A DNA stretch of 64,000 bases from Pseudomonas sp. PD9R (GTDB taxonomy: Bacteria; Pseudomonadota; Gammaproteobacteria; Pseudomonadales; Pseudomonadaceae): NCBI RefSeq assembly GCF_019200975.1, contig NZ_JAHTMR010000019.1, positions 1 through 64,000 of the forward strand, in the 5' to 3' direction. Every line of letters starts with the position of its first letter. Within the stretch, counting starts at the first letter, position 1. Positions 43,187 to 51,820 of the stretch are shown here, in pieces. The notes under the pieces were generated by a model that saw only the letters and a program-made list of their open reading frames with translations, did not search any database and had not been told where the DNA came from. Both the position numbers and the translations under genes were made by a program.

Positions 43187-43195
43187 GGACTTGAT

Positions 43196-44482
43196 ATGAA
43201 TACTGTGGAGCGCACACTAGTCATTGAGCTCAATGAATTCAACGAAGTGCTACTGCAACAAGCAGCTAAGCGTTTTGGTTTGGAAAACATTAAAACGGTT
43301 CTAAGTTGGCGGCACTGCGAAACGCAGGCTGACCATGATCAAGAGCACAATGGACTGGATCCCTGGTGTCAGTGGGTTTCCATTCATACTGAGCAACCCT
43401 CGTCGACCCACAATGTGATTCGACTGGGTGATGTCGATAAGCTCAGACATCCTCAAATTTGGGAACGTCTGGGAGAAGACGGCGTTAGTACTGGGGTTTG
43501 GGGAGTAATGAACGCTAGGCGAAATAGTGCTCCTGAAAATCTTTTTTTCACGACAGACCCTTGGAATTTTACGGAGCGGCCATTTCCAGACAGTGTTGCA
43601 GGTTTCTTTGCATTGCCGGTTTACTACTCAAAAAACTATATGGATCTTTCGTGGGCTAAGGCTGCAAAAGCAGCACTCACGACATTGGTAGCGACGTTTA
43701 GGCAATTGCCAATTAGCACTTTGTGGAAAGACTTGTTGTTCGTTCTTCGTCAAGTGCGTGGGGCCAAACTTAATACGTGTTTTCTTTTCGGAGCATTTGA
43801 GTTGCTTTCGACTCGATTGTTTCTCAAATTCAGGAAAAAGCATGATCCTAGTGTTTGTTTCATATTTTTGAACCTGATTGCACACTTTCAGCACCACGAT
43901 TGGAAGAGCGCTGACGACATCGACGATAGTGCGCGCGCGGTGTTTTCTTTTCTAGATCGTATTTTAGGAATACTGCTAGACAAAAATTCGGGTAGCCAAC
44001 GCGTTCTCTTGCTTAACGCATTTACGCAAAAAAATGTTAGCCAGGATGCATTTTTTTGCTACAGACAAATTAATCCATTAGGGTTTTTGCAACGTATTGG
44101 CCTGCAACCGGTACGAGTAGAACAGTGCATGACGAACGATGGGCACGCTTTTTTCTCCACACCTGAAGCGTGTCAGCGCGCAGCTGACTGTTTAAGCGAG
44201 GCTCGGATTGGAAATGTGCCCGCGTTCGCAATTGAAGTAGACGAGCGACAACCCACTCGACTTTTCTATCAGTTTTCTTATTGGGGGCCGGCGGACTCTT
44301 CCACCAAACTGGAAATTGCGGGCGAGACTATGCCGCTTTTCAATGAGTTTGCTTTACACGCCAAACGCACTGGTGCCCATGTCACTCAAGGCAATGCGTT
44401 TTTTAAGGGCTTGGAACTACCGCCGACGTCGCCTAACTACGAGGTTTTCGGTCATATTTGGCCTCCGACCGCCCGCCCTTAA
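43196..44482 (+). CDS. Predicted alkaline-phosphatase-fold protein in glycan island
   Basis: The protein has 428 residues, no signal peptide and no TM. It opens with TLVIELNEFNEVLL, like the metal-binding first strand of type I phosphodiesterase/sulfatase folds. VSTGVWGVMNAR near residue 100 and LNLIAHFQHHDW near 225 match the usual helix and histidine motif positions. These are suggestive only; the typical Thr/Ser nucleophile is not obvious. It begins 9 bases after the SMR gene. It might add or remove a phosphate-linked group on a glycan precursor. Confidence 0.5.
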   Translation: MNTVERTLVIELNEFNEVLLQQAAKRFGLENIKTVLSWRHCETQADHDQEHNGLDPWCQWVSIHTEQPSSTHNVIRLGDVDKLRHPQIWERLGEDGVSTGVWGVMNARRNSAPENLFFTTDPWNFTERPFPDSVAGFFALPVYYSKNYMDLSWAKAAKAALTTLVATFRQLPISTLWKDLLFVLRQVRGAKLNTCFLFGAFELLSTRLFLKFRKKHDPSVCFIFLNLIAHFQHHDWKSADDIDDSARAVFSFLDRILGILLDKNSGSQRVLLLNAFTQKNVSQDAFFCYRQINPLGFLQRIGLQPVRVEQCMTNDGHAFFSTPEACQRAADCLSEARIGNVPAFAIEVDERQPTRLFYQFSYWGPADSSTKLEIAGETMPLFNEFALHAKRTGAHVTQGNAFFKGLELPPTSPNYEVFGHIWPPTARP

Positions 44483-44851
44483 TCGACCGTGAGGCTCATC
44501 ACCTTCAGCTATCCATGCCCCGAAAGCATTTTTCGGGCTGGATTGCTTTTTGACTATTCGAACAGGCGGGCGCAGGAGGTTGTGTCGCGCCTGCTCGAAG
44601 GATATCGCGTGCCAGCGCTCAGCATTACAGCCTGGTCGAGAGCGCGAGAGCAAACAGCCAAATACCCATTGCGCTACTGCGCCCCGCACCTGGACATCTC
44701 CCACCGCGGGAGCGCAAGAAGAATGCGCAAACCGTACTCGAACTGATTCAGCAATCAGTGGACTGGTATGCGGCCTGGGACTTCCCGAAGGTCTGGTGCA
44801 GGCTCGGGCCTCGCTGCCACAAGCGAACTTCTGTACATTGAAAGAGACCAT
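44483..44851. other. Convergent gap with possible decayed coding
   Basis: These 370 bases lie between two convergent genes. They are GC-richer than the neighbours. A frame around 44690-44846 gives a protein-like string (PPRERKKNAQTVLELIQQSV, then DWYAAWDFPKVW) ending in a stop, without start codon or ribosome site. It may be the tail of a lost gene. No identity is claimed. Confidence 0.35.
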
Positions 44852-46291
44852 CTATAACCGTCGTTTCTTCAATTTCAGCAAAAGTGCCAGCAACACTCCC
44901 CACAAGTAGAAAGTCATGATGCCTGGGTACGGCTGGCGCATACCTACTTTAAACATGTTGTCTACGAACACCAGGAACAAGACAACACCTACTATCCCAA
45001 CAATTTTTGATGAAGAAAAAACTCTTGGAAAATTGCGAATAACTGAGTAGATAGTAAATGTGGCGAGCCCCAGCAGCGGAACTATCGCCAGCACCCCGAA
45101 ATTATAAATGAAATCCAGATAGTAATTGTGCGCGCTCGGATAGACGTTTCTGTCCGGTGGTTCATGGTGGCCAAGTAAAATAGAGTTTGGGGTCTGAAAA
45201 ATTTCATTAATATAAAACTTTAGATACGTGGCGCGCTCAGTGAGATTTCGCGGGGTCTGAAGTACTTCCTCCTCTGGCTTGTTAACAATATTGGGTATTT
45301 CCAGGTGGGTATCCAATGGGATTTGAAGTACTGCATTGTCGATTGTATCTGTGGTGTCAGACTCGTTCATTTGCGCTGTTGAAGGAGTGTCAACACCAAG
45401 CTTTTCTTTGGAAAGTTTCGAGTCATTTGAGGAGGCGGAAACAATCAGTATGAAAACCGCGAGCATCGTGGTGACGGAGGCATGAAGGCGGTTTTTACGC
45501 AGTAAAATAGTACGTCCAGAAAAACATACCAACCCAAAAGTTAGAAGCCCAATAGCAAGTATCGAGTGAGACAGTGAGATATAAGCGCCCATCAATCCGG
45601 CCAAGGCCGATAATAGCAAGCGGTAGGTAGGAAATTCCCATAACGTAAAAATAGCGACTAAAAACGCTCCAGCAAAGATGACCGGGATGTATTGCAAATG
45701 TTGATAGGCACTAAATAGAAAGAGGGAGGGTGAGAGGATATTCATACCGTGTGCCCACGTCGTCATTAGCTGGGCAGGAACGGTGAATAACAGAATTAGA
45801 GTAAAGGCTTTTGCCATAATCGTTATGGCACCGGGCCTGGACCCATACTGCTGCCCAAGAACCAGAGCACACATCGGCAGGATGTATTGCGCCAACAATA
45901 TGAGTTTTGAATTTTCTATACTTTTGAAATCCATGCCAAGCAGTACAGTGGTCAGTAACACGCTTAGGCAAGTCAAAAGCAATATCGTTATGGTTAAGCG
46001 TGCTTTTGTAAGTTCACCCAAATACACAATCCCGATACCGCACATGATAATTGAGAATGGTATTGGCAATATGCTAAGTATTCCGCCGCTGCTGAAGTAA
46101 AATGATGCATCTGTGAAGATGCCATTTGATAGCTGAAAAAAAACTGGCAGCAGCAAAAAAAATGCAATGACAAATAAAACCGGCTTTATTTTCTGATGGG
46201 GATGCCGATGTTCCCTTCCGAGTATTCTGTTTATCATGCGCTTCTGGTCAGTCAGGTTAAATGCAGGATAGAAAGAAGGGCGCCATGTCAT
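44852..46291 (-). CDS. O-antigen ligase/polymerase-like membrane protein
   Basis: This 479-residue protein has about 10-11 TM segments. A large periplasmic loop (about 290-390) ends in YPSAHNYYLDFIYNFGVLA, the H-N-x-Y-L motif near residue 386 that marks WaaL/Wzy_C ligases and polymerases. The loop is rich in Asp, Glu and Thr. The gene is transcribed toward the other island genes. It could join a glycan to lipid A core or polymerise it. The start is uncertain: ATG 46291 has a weak GGA site, and ATG 46237 is 18 residues shorter. Confidence 0.8.
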   Translation of the reverse strand: MTWRPSFYPAFNLTDQKRMINRILGREHRHPHQKIKPVLFVIAFFLLLPVFFQLSNGIFTDASFYFSSGGILSILPIPFSIIMCGIGIVYLGELTKARLTITILLLTCLSVLLTTVLLGMDFKSIENSKLILLAQYILPMCALVLGQQYGSRPGAITIMAKAFTLILLFTVPAQLMTTWAHGMNILSPSLFLFSAYQHLQYIPVIFAGAFLVAIFTLWEFPTYRLLLSALAGLMGAYISLSHSILAIGLLTFGLVCFSGRTILLRKNRLHASVTTMLAVFILIVSASSNDSKLSKEKLGVDTPSTAQMNESDTTDTIDNAVLQIPLDTHLEIPNIVNKPEEEVLQTPRNLTERATYLKFYINEIFQTPNSILLGHHEPPDRNVYPSAHNYYLDFIYNFGVLAIVPLLGLATFTIYSVIRNFPRVFSSSKIVGIVGVVLFLVFVDNMFKVGMRQPYPGIMTFYLWGVLLALLLKLKKRRL

Positions 46292-46939
46292 CGATGTTAT
46301 CCAGCTTGAGATTATTGAGTTGTGCGCGGGGCATGGCGTCGGGATATGTATTAAAATTCTTCAAAACAAAATCAACCCTTAATAGGACGTGCCAACGGGG
46401 TCAATTTTAACTTGGTTGTAGCCTGAAAATAATGCCGAGCCTGCTCGGTCAATATAAATCGACACGTTTTACCTGTGGCACACATTATTAAAGACGACAA
46501 GATGCCGTAATGAGAAAGCCGTGAGGCTGTTCAGTTCTGAATTGGTTTTACATTAATTCATGCAGGTAGCTGATTCGTTGAATGTGCTTAACGAAATATA
46601 TCGGTAAGTGCCCTGTAAGCTCGCTTAAAAAGGCCTCTATGGAGGCCGCGACAAGGTTACGCACTAAATAACTATATTCAATACCTCAACGGAAAATAGG
46701 AATAGTCCTACAATTCTTGTATCAGTAGCAGGTGCTTGGTACCGACGTAGCGAATAGCAGCTCCCATTATTTCGGTTGCCGTACCTTACGGCAGGCCCTC
46801 AAGGGAAGAGTTGGACTCAGAGGATCCCCGGCAGGGAGGTCTTGATGGGAAAAGTCTATTAACTGAAGGGCGTGGCTAACGTGCGCATGGCGTCGGTGAT
46901 GGCCTGAAGCCTTGTCCGAATATGCTTCGCGTACAAAAG
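46292..46939. other. Intergenic region upstream of ligase-like gene
   Basis: These 650 bases carry no supported gene. They hold a minus-strand hairpin terminator (46630-46648) and an imperfect stem GCCGTA-CCT-TACGGC near 46780. A minus-strand frame at 46767-46994 is open but has no clear family. The promoter of the ligase-like gene must lie in 46300-46500, where the sequence is AT-rich. Confidence 0.45.
46626..46648 (-). terminator. Rho-independent terminator, minus strand
   Basis: On the minus strand GGCCTCCATAGAGGCC is followed by TTTTT. It terminates something transcribed leftward from the 46.65-46.93 kb stretch, where no gene is recognised. Confidence 0.55.
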
Positions 46940-46968
46940 CAAACGCCCCGAACATGTCGGGGCGTTTG
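46936..46968 (-). terminator. tRNA-Arg terminator
   Basis: CAAACGCCCCGA and TCGGGGCGTTTG form a 12-bp stem; on the minus strand it is followed by CTTTT. It lies about 55 bases 3' of the tRNA. Confidence 0.8.
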
Positions 46969-47023
46969 ATTGAGGCAATTTCACGCGGTTTCAAGCAGTT
47001 TGAAACGGGCAGAAACTAGAAGA

Positions 47024-47100
47024 TGGTGCACCAGGCGGGATTCGAACCCACGACCCCTGCCTTCGGAGGGCAGTACTCTATCCAGCTGAGCTACTGGTGC
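47024..47100 (-). tRNA. tRNA-Arg (anticodon CCG)
   Basis: This 77-nt gene has acceptor stem GCACCAG/CTGGTGC with encoded CCA, the D arm AGCTCAGCTGGATAGAGT, and anticodon stem CTGCC/GGCAG around loop CTCCGAA giving CCG, which reads CGG arginine codons. The T loop is TTCGAAT. Its 3' half is echoed at 38333-38373. Confidence 0.97.
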
Positions 47101-47448
47101 AATGCGGGCGCCATGATACTCATATGCATTGCAGGCGTCCATGCTGCTGAATCGCATGCGGTTTTCCAAAGCGTAACCTGTGTTTGCTACGTTGATCAGA
47201 AAAATGCAGCAAAAAAGACGTTTTCGTTCTTTTTTTCGAACGCCCTATTGTCCTTTAACCCCTTTGAACCTAGGATTCGTTTGAGATTTCAAACGCTCTT
47301 GTCTGGGTGCTGAACCGCGCGAGTCCAATCCGTGCGCTATTTTGTGCTTCAGCCCGGTGAATGATTTCCCTGACGGCAGCCTTTTGAGGCGCCTTTCTAC
47401 AATCATAATTTGCCCCGCGCGTGCGCGGTGCTGTTAAGGAAAGCCGAC
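47101..47448. other. Intergenic region between tRNA-Arg and gabD
   Basis: These 350 bases hold no gene. AT-rich stretches near 47200-47250 and the run TTTCTACAATCATAAT near 47393-47408 (a likely -10) are the best promoter candidates for gabD. Confidence 0.45.
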
Positions 47449-48891
47449 ATGCAGCTTAAAGACACCCAGTTGTTCCGCCAACAAGCCTTCATTGATGGCG
47501 CTTGGGTTGATGCGGACAATGGTCAGACGATCAAGGTCAACAACCCGGCAACGGGCGAAATTCTGGGTACTGTGCCGAAAATGGGCGCTGCCGAAACCCG
47601 CCGTGCAATCGAAGCCGCTGACAAAGCGCTGCCGGCCTGGCGTGCACTGACCGCCAAGGACCGCGCCAACAAGCTGCGTCGCTGGTTCGAACTGATCATC
47701 GAGAACCAGGATGACCTGGCTCGCCTGATGACCATGGAACAAGGCAAGCCATTGGCCGAAGCCAAGGGCGAAATCGTTTATGCCGCTTCCTTTATCGAGT
47801 GGTTCGCCGAAGAAGCCAAGCGCATCTACGGTGACGTGATTCCGGGCCACCAGCCAGACAAGCGCCTGATCGTGATCAAGCAGCCTATCGGCGTGACCGC
47901 TGCAATCACCCCGTGGAACTTCCCGGCTGCGATGATCACCCGTAAAGCCGGCCCGGCCCTGGCAGCCGGTTGCACCATGGTGCTCAAGCCTGCTTCGCAA
48001 ACGCCCTTCTCGGCGTTCGCTTTGGCTGAGCTGGCTCAACGTGCTGGCATTCCTGCCGGTGTGTTCAGCGTTGTTTCCGGCAGCGCTGGCGACATCGGCT
48101 CCGAGCTGACCAGCAACCCGATCGTGCGCAAGCTGTCCTTCACCGGTTCGACCGAAATCGGTCGTCAACTGATGTCGGAATGCGCCAAGGACATCAAAAA
48201 AGTGTCCCTGGAACTGGGCGGCAACGCGCCGTTCATCGTGTTCGACGACGCGGACCTGGATAAGGCCGTCGAAGGCGCGATCATTTCCAAATACCGCAAC
48301 AACGGCCAGACCTGCGTCTGCGCCAACCGTCTGTACATTCAGGATTCGGTCTACGACGCGTTCGCCGAGAAGCTGAAAGTGGCCGTGGCCAAACTCAAGA
48401 TCGGCAACGGTCTGGAAGACGGCACCACCACTGGTCCGCTGATCGACGAAAAAGCCGTAGCCAAGGTTCAAGAGCACATCGCTGACGCCGTTTCCAAAGG
48501 CGCCACCGTGTTGTCCGGCGGCAAGTCGATGGAAGGCAACTTCTTCGAGCCGACCATCCTGACCAACGTGCCGAACAACGCTGCCGTGGCCAAGGAAGAA
48601 ACTTTCGGTCCTCTGGCCCCACTGTTCCGCTTCAAAGACGAAGCCGACGTGATCGCGATGTCCAACGACACCGAATTCGGTCTGGCTTCCTACTTCTATG
48701 CTCGCGACCTGGGTCGTGTATTCCGTGTGGCGGAAGCCCTGGAATACGGTATGGTCGGCGTCAACACCGGGTTGATCTCGAACGAAGTCGCTCCATTCGG
48801 CGGCATCAAGGCGTCGGGCCTGGGCCGTGAAGGCTCCAAGTACGGCATCGAAGACTACCTGGAAATCAAATACCTCTGCCTGGGCATCTAA
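47449..48891 (+). CDS. gabD: Succinate-semialdehyde dehydrogenase GabD
   Basis: This 480-residue NAD(P)-dependent aldehyde dehydrogenase has the general base E255 (LELGGNAPF) and nucleophile C289 (GQTCVCANR). Both cysteines of CVC are present, a feature of GabD-type enzymes. It converts succinate semialdehyde to succinate in GABA degradation. AAGGA lies seven bases before the ATG. gabT follows after 186 bases. The length fits E. coli GabD. Confidence 0.95.
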   Translation: MQLKDTQLFRQQAFIDGAWVDADNGQTIKVNNPATGEILGTVPKMGAAETRRAIEAADKALPAWRALTAKDRANKLRRWFELIIENQDDLARLMTMEQGKPLAEAKGEIVYAASFIEWFAEEAKRIYGDVIPGHQPDKRLIVIKQPIGVTAAITPWNFPAAMITRKAGPALAAGCTMVLKPASQTPFSAFALAELAQRAGIPAGVFSVVSGSAGDIGSELTSNPIVRKLSFTGSTEIGRQLMSECAKDIKKVSLELGGNAPFIVFDDADLDKAVEGAIISKYRNNGQTCVCANRLYIQDSVYDAFAEKLKVAVAKLKIGNGLEDGTTTGPLIDEKAVAKVQEHIADAVSKGATVLSGGKSMEGNFFEPTILTNVPNNAAVAKEETFGPLAPLFRFKDEADVIAMSNDTEFGLASYFYARDLGRVFRVAEALEYGMVGVNTGLISNEVAPFGGIKASGLGREGSKYGIEDYLEIKYLCLGI

Positions 48892-48919
48892 TAAGCCCGG
48901 CAAGGCATTGCTTCAAACG

Positions 48920-48947
48920 CAAGGGGCACGAGAGCGCTGTCCCCTTG
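48920..48947 (+). other. Stem-loop between gabD and gabT
   Basis: CAAGGGG (48920-48926) pairs with CCCCTTG (48941-48947) over a 14-base loop. No T run follows, so it may slow rather than stop transcription between the two genes. Confidence 0.35.
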
Positions 48948-49077
48948 TGTGTTTCAACCGGAATTTTCTCGGTGGCCGGGAGCGCTGTGACAGTCGATCA
49001 TCGCATGCTGTCGCAGTTGCCTCCCCGCCGCTTAATCCTTGAACCACGCCGCCCGATGAGCGGCGAATGAGGAATGT

Positions 49078-50355
49078 ATGAGCAAGACTAACGCTTCTTT
49101 GATGGCCCGCCGTACCGCTGCTGTTCCACGTGGTGTTGGCCAGATTCACCCGATTTTCGCCGAGTCCGCGAAGAACGCTACCGTGACCGACGTTGAAGGT
49201 CGTGAGTTCATCGACTTCGCTGGCGGTATCGCCGTGCTGAACACCGGCCACGTGCACCCGAAAATCATCGCCGCCGTGACCGAGCAGTTGAACAAGCTGA
49301 CCCACACTTGCTTCCAGGTTCTGGCCTACGAGCCGTACGTAGAAGTGTGCGAAAAAATCAACGCCAAGGTCCCAGGTGATTTCGAGAAGAAAACCCTGCT
49401 GGTCACCACCGGTTCCGAAGCCGTAGAAAACGCCGTGAAAATCGCTCGTGCCGCCACTGGCCGTGCTGGCGTGATTGCATTCACCGGCGCATACCACGGT
49501 CGCACCATGATGACGCTGGGCCTGACCGGTAAAGTCGTGCCTTACTCGGCCGGCATGGGCCTGATGCCAGGCGGCGTATTCCGCGCGCTGTACCCGAACG
49601 AGCTGCACGGTGTGAGCATCGACGATTCGATCGCCAGCATCGAGCGTATCTTCAAGAACGACGCCGAGCCGCGTGACATCGCTGCCATCATCATCGAGCC
49701 GGTTCAGGGCGAAGGTGGTTTCTACGTCGCTCCGAAAGAATTCATGAAGCGTCTGCGTGCACTGTGCGACCAGCACGGCATCCTGCTGATCGCTGACGAA
49801 GTACAGACTGGCGCTGGCCGTACCGGTACGTTCTTCGCCATGGAACAGATGGGCGTTGCTGCCGACCTGACCACCTTCGCCAAATCCATCGCTGGCGGCT
49901 TCCCGTTGGCCGGCGTTTGCGGTAAAGCCGATTACATGGACGCCATTGCTCCAGGCGGCCTGGGCGGCACCTACGCGGGTAGCCCGATTGCTTGCGCCGC
50001 GGCCCTGGCCGTGATGGAAGTGTTCGAAGAAGAGCACCTGCTGGATCGCTGCAAGTCGGTTGGCGAGCGTCTGGTAACGGGCCTGAAGGCCATCCAGGCC
50101 AAGTACCCGGTAATCGGTGAAGTCCGTGCCTTGGGCGCGATGATCGCGGTCGAGCTGTTCGAAAACGGCGACAGCCACAAGCCGAACGCTGCTGCAGTGG
50201 CATCGGTTGTAGCCAAGGCTCGCGACAAGGGTCTGATCCTGCTGTCTTGCGGCACCTACGGCAACGTTCTGCGCGTGCTGGTACCGCTGACTTCGCCGGA
50301 CGAGCAACTGGACAAAGGCCTGGCGATCATCGAAGAGTGCTTCTCTGAGCTCTGA
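49078..50355 (+). CDS. gabT: 4-aminobutyrate aminotransferase GabT
   Basis: This 425-residue class III PLP aminotransferase binds PLP at K269 (TFAKSIAGGFPL). GSEAVENAVKIARAATGR and LIADEVQTGAGRTGTFFAMEQ are conserved. It transfers the amino group of GABA to 2-oxoglutarate, yielding succinate semialdehyde for GabD. It starts at ATG 49078 (weak GAGGAATGT upstream) and ends just before a clear terminator. Confidence 0.95.
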   Translation: MSKTNASLMARRTAAVPRGVGQIHPIFAESAKNATVTDVEGREFIDFAGGIAVLNTGHVHPKIIAAVTEQLNKLTHTCFQVLAYEPYVEVCEKINAKVPGDFEKKTLLVTTGSEAVENAVKIARAATGRAGVIAFTGAYHGRTMMTLGLTGKVVPYSAGMGLMPGGVFRALYPNELHGVSIDDSIASIERIFKNDAEPRDIAAIIIEPVQGEGGFYVAPKEFMKRLRALCDQHGILLIADEVQTGAGRTGTFFAMEQMGVAADLTTFAKSIAGGFPLAGVCGKADYMDAIAPGGLGGTYAGSPIACAAALAVMEVFEEEHLLDRCKSVGERLVTGLKAIQAKYPVIGEVRALGAMIAVELFENGDSHKPNAAAVASVVAKARDKGLILLSCGTYGNVLRVLVPLTSPDEQLDKGLAIIEECFSEL

Positions 50356-50371
50356 GTGTGACCTGATCGAC

Positions 50372-50398
50372 AAAAAACCCGCTTCGGCGGGTTTTTTT
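50372..50398 (+). terminator. gabT terminator
   Basis: AAAAAACCCGC-TTCG-GCGGGTTTTTTT is a textbook intrinsic terminator 16 bases after the gabT stop. Confidence 0.95.
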
Positions 50399-50484
50399 AC
50401 GCCTGCGCAAACGCATCCCACGCGATAGCGCTGTAACGATTGAGCAGCATTCGCTAAGGTTCAGCTATTGCCAGGGAGAGCTGT

Positions 50485-51699
50485 ATGACTGTCGTCAATT
50501 TACCCGCCGTCCCAAGAGTCCTGATCGCCGAGGCCGACCCATGGTCTCGCGACATGCTCAAGGAGGTGCTGTTGAACGTACGCTGCGACGCGCGTCTGGA
50601 CCTGTGTGCCGACGGACAACAGGCGCTTGAGCTGCTGGCAGCCAACCCTTATGACCTGGTGATCGTCGACTGGGAATTGCCCGGCGTCGATGGCCTGAAT
50701 GTGTTGCGCAGCGTCCGCCAACGCAAACGCAATCCGCCGCTGCCGTTCATTTTGATGAGTAGCCGCAGTGACAGTGCAAGTGTGCGCGAAGCCCTGCCGC
50801 TCGCACCCGCAGCGTATTTGACCAAACCTCTGAACATGGAAAGCCTGACCCACCGTCTGCAGGATTTGCTGCTGGCCGCTGGCGAAGAAGTGTCGTGCGA
50901 GGTGCCGACGCTGGCACCGGGCATGACGTTGTCGGTGTACCTGGAGCGTCGTCGTGAGCTGGCGGAAGGTGCGCCACTGATGACCGACGTGCAGTTGGCG
51001 GTCAAGCGTAGCCTCAACCCTGACGGTCTCGATTTGACCGCGCTGGAAGACGAAATCCGTATTGATCCGCAGGTGACTGCCGTGCTGATCGCCGCCGCCA
51101 ACAGTGCGGCCCACCACAATGGCGCGGCGGTGCAAACCGTGTCCCAGGCGCTGCACAGGCTGGGCACCGGGCAAAGCATGAACCTGATTCTGGGGCTTGC
51201 TCTCAAGCGCAGTGCGCGCCTCAGTGATCCGTACCTGTCGGACTACGCCGAGCGTTATTGGGACTTGTCGCTGCACACCGCCGAATACGCACGAACGCTG
51301 GCGCGTTTGCTCGATCTCGATCAGGCGCGCTGCTACTGCGCCGGCATGCTGCATTGCCTCGGCGACCTGGCGCTGCTGCGCTGTTTGCAGGAGTGGAAGC
51401 AGGCCGGTGGCGAGCTGGATGAGCAGGAAGCGGTAGGCGAGGCGCTGGCTCAGTTCGGCGCGGCGTACGGTTCAGCCCTGCGCACCCGCTGGCGCCTGCC
51501 GCTGGAGCTGCGAGAGCTGATTGCGGCGGTCTACCAGCTCGGTGGCGGGGTTTATTCCCGCGAGGCGCTGGTGATGAACATGGCCGCTCAGATGGCGCGG
51601 TTGACCGAGCATGATGGCATCGAGGAACTGGCGAAGAGTCGCACGGCGCGTTTGCTCAAGATCGGGCTGCCGGAGTTGATGCGGATGCGCAAAAAGTAA
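50485..51699 (+). CDS. Response regulator with HDOD output domain
   Basis: The 404-residue protein has an N-terminal receiver (LIAEADPW acidic pocket, phospho-acceptor D62 in VIVDWELPG, K114 in LTKPLN) and a C-terminal HDOD domain (about 165-360: LDLTALEDEIRIDPQVTAVLIAAANSA in part). HDOD proteins act in signalling without the HD metal residues. No histidine kinase is adjacent. It lies between gabT and a diguanylate cyclase, an arrangement kept in Pseudomonas. Confidence 0.88.
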   Translation: MTVVNLPAVPRVLIAEADPWSRDMLKEVLLNVRCDARLDLCADGQQALELLAANPYDLVIVDWELPGVDGLNVLRSVRQRKRNPPLPFILMSSRSDSASVREALPLAPAAYLTKPLNMESLTHRLQDLLLAAGEEVSCEVPTLAPGMTLSVYLERRRELAEGAPLMTDVQLAVKRSLNPDGLDLTALEDEIRIDPQVTAVLIAAANSAAHHNGAAVQTVSQALHRLGTGQSMNLILGLALKRSARLSDPYLSDYAERYWDLSLHTAEYARTLARLLDLDQARCYCAGMLHCLGDLALLRCLQEWKQAGGELDEQEAVGEALAQFGAAYGSALRTRWRLPLELRELIAAVYQLGGGVYSREALVMNMAAQMARLTEHDGIEELAKSRTARLLKIGLPELMRMRKK

Positions 51700-51715
51700 G
51701 ACTTCATGCAAACCC

Positions 51716-51805
51716 CCTGTAGGAGCGAGCTTGCTCGCGAAGGTCTGCCAGTCAAAGTTGATGTCGACTGACACACCTTCGCGAGCAAGCTCGCTCCTAC
51801 AGGGT
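51716..51805. repeat. REP pair, GAGCAAGC family
   Basis: CTGTAGGAGCGAGCTTGCTCGCGAAGG and its inverted copy ending CTCCTACAG lie between two convergent genes. Confidence 0.88.
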
Positions 51806-51820
51806 TTTGTGTTGAGGCTG

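Noticed and set aside
46767..46994. Minus-strand 75-codon frame over the tRNA-Arg terminator
   Set aside because: It overlaps the tRNA terminator hairpin and has no ribosome site; translation would be of non-coding sequence.
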